From Nostoc parmelioides FACHB-3921 (GTDB lineage Bacteria > Cyanobacteriota > Cyanobacteriia > Cyanobacteriales > Nostocaceae), in NCBI RefSeq assembly GCF_014696625.1, contig NZ_JACJQL010000006.1, positions 107,335 to 171,334 on the forward strand: a stretch of DNA of 64,000 nt, read 5' to 3'. A program made the position numbers and the translations under genes. Position 1 is the stretch's first letter, and every line of letters begins with the position of its first letter. Shown one piece after another: positions 63,895-64,000 of this stretch. The notes beneath the pieces are model-generated. The model was not told where the DNA came from and searched no databases. It saw only the letters and a program-made list of their open reading frames with translations.

Positions 63895-64000
63895 AGGACT
63901 TACGCATTGACAAAATGGCAAAAGAGTGGATTGATAAAAAGTATCATCTACTCACTAGGTATCGAACAATCAGAGAAATCAGCAAACCCTCGACAGCACA
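63895..64000 (+). mobile_element. Left end of a probable insertion sequence
   Basis: AGGACTTACGCA (63895-63906) equals the terminus of the MITE at 48920. Nine bases later an ATG opens a frame that runs off the window. The element continues to the right, so only its left end is seen; the IS family was not identified. Confidence 0.55.
63915..64000 (+). CDS. N-terminal fragment of a putative transposase
   Basis: Frame MAKEWIDKKYHLLTRYRTIR then EISKPSTA, cut by the window edge after 28 codons. A short basic start immediately inside a terminal inverted repeat is usual for transposases. Too short for a family assignment. Confidence 0.45.
   Translation, partial: MAKEWIDKKYHLLTRYRTIREISKPSTA

Overview
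The window is cyanobacterial chromosome from a filamentous, heterocyst-forming Nostoc/Anabaena-type organism. The main signs are a complete heterocyst glycolipid (hgl) locus with hetN and hetI, a phycobiliprotein lyase (cpcT), the cyanobacterial split ATP synthase operon with both b and b' subunits, a tmRNA whose tag reads ANNIVKFARKDALVAA, frequent GCGATCGC (HIP1) sites, and many heptanucleotide tandem repeats and small palindromic elements between genes. From memory, the gene order matches Anabaena sp. PCC 7120 from about all5339 through hetI and on into the atp genes; I could not check this by alignment.

Region 1 (1-6807) looks like part of an integrated plasmid- or phage-like element lying against the 3' end of a tRNA-Cys gene. 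It carries a VirE/D5-type P-loop ATPase, at least four ribbon-helix-helix-like small proteins, several unrecognised genes and intrinsic terminators built on CCCTAGA/TCTAGGG stems. Upstream of the ATPase is a 0.26-kb imperfect palindrome containing 13 perfect copies of GGTTACC/GGTAACC, a good candidate replication origin or operator. No integrase is visible, so the element probably continues to the left.

Region 2 (6808-20730) holds a CpdA-type phosphoesterase, cpcT, a TPR protein and then a minus-strand block for envelope glycolipids: hglT, two tandem membrane glycosyltransferases, a secreted DUF2141 protein, another GT2 enzyme, an NAD-dependent epimerase-like protein, hgdC and hgdB (DevC/DevB-like export components with no ATPase beside them).

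Region 3 (20731-41948) is a ParB-like protein with a decayed methyltransferase domain bracketed by two small repeats, a 92-residue protein, and the PUFA-synthase-like assembly line. This consists of hglE (KS-AT-ACP-ACP plus half a ketoreductase), a KR-DH protein, a stand-alone KS, hglD (CLF-like KS plus AT), hglC (PfaD-like enoyl reductase) and hglB/hetM (ACP plus thioester reductase). hetN (patterning, RGSGR motif) and hetI (phosphopantetheinyl transferase, which would load the ACPs) follow. Together these would build the long-chain alcohols that HglT glucosylates and HgdB/HgdC-type machinery helps deposit in the heterocyst envelope.

Region 4 (42129-54480) has a BMP-family nucleoside-type ABC importer (binding lipoprotein, double ATPase, two permeases) interrupted by a zeta-toxin relic, then a methyltransferase, an AhpD-like protein, two secreted proteins, ssrA (tmRNA) and a ParDE toxin-antitoxin pair. 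Region 5 (54837-61129) is the atp1-atpB-atpE-b'-b-delta-alpha-gamma operon on the minus strand. Region 6 (61783-64000) has a methyltransferase, xisI, an xisH whose expected ATG is ACG, and the left end of a probable insertion sequence.
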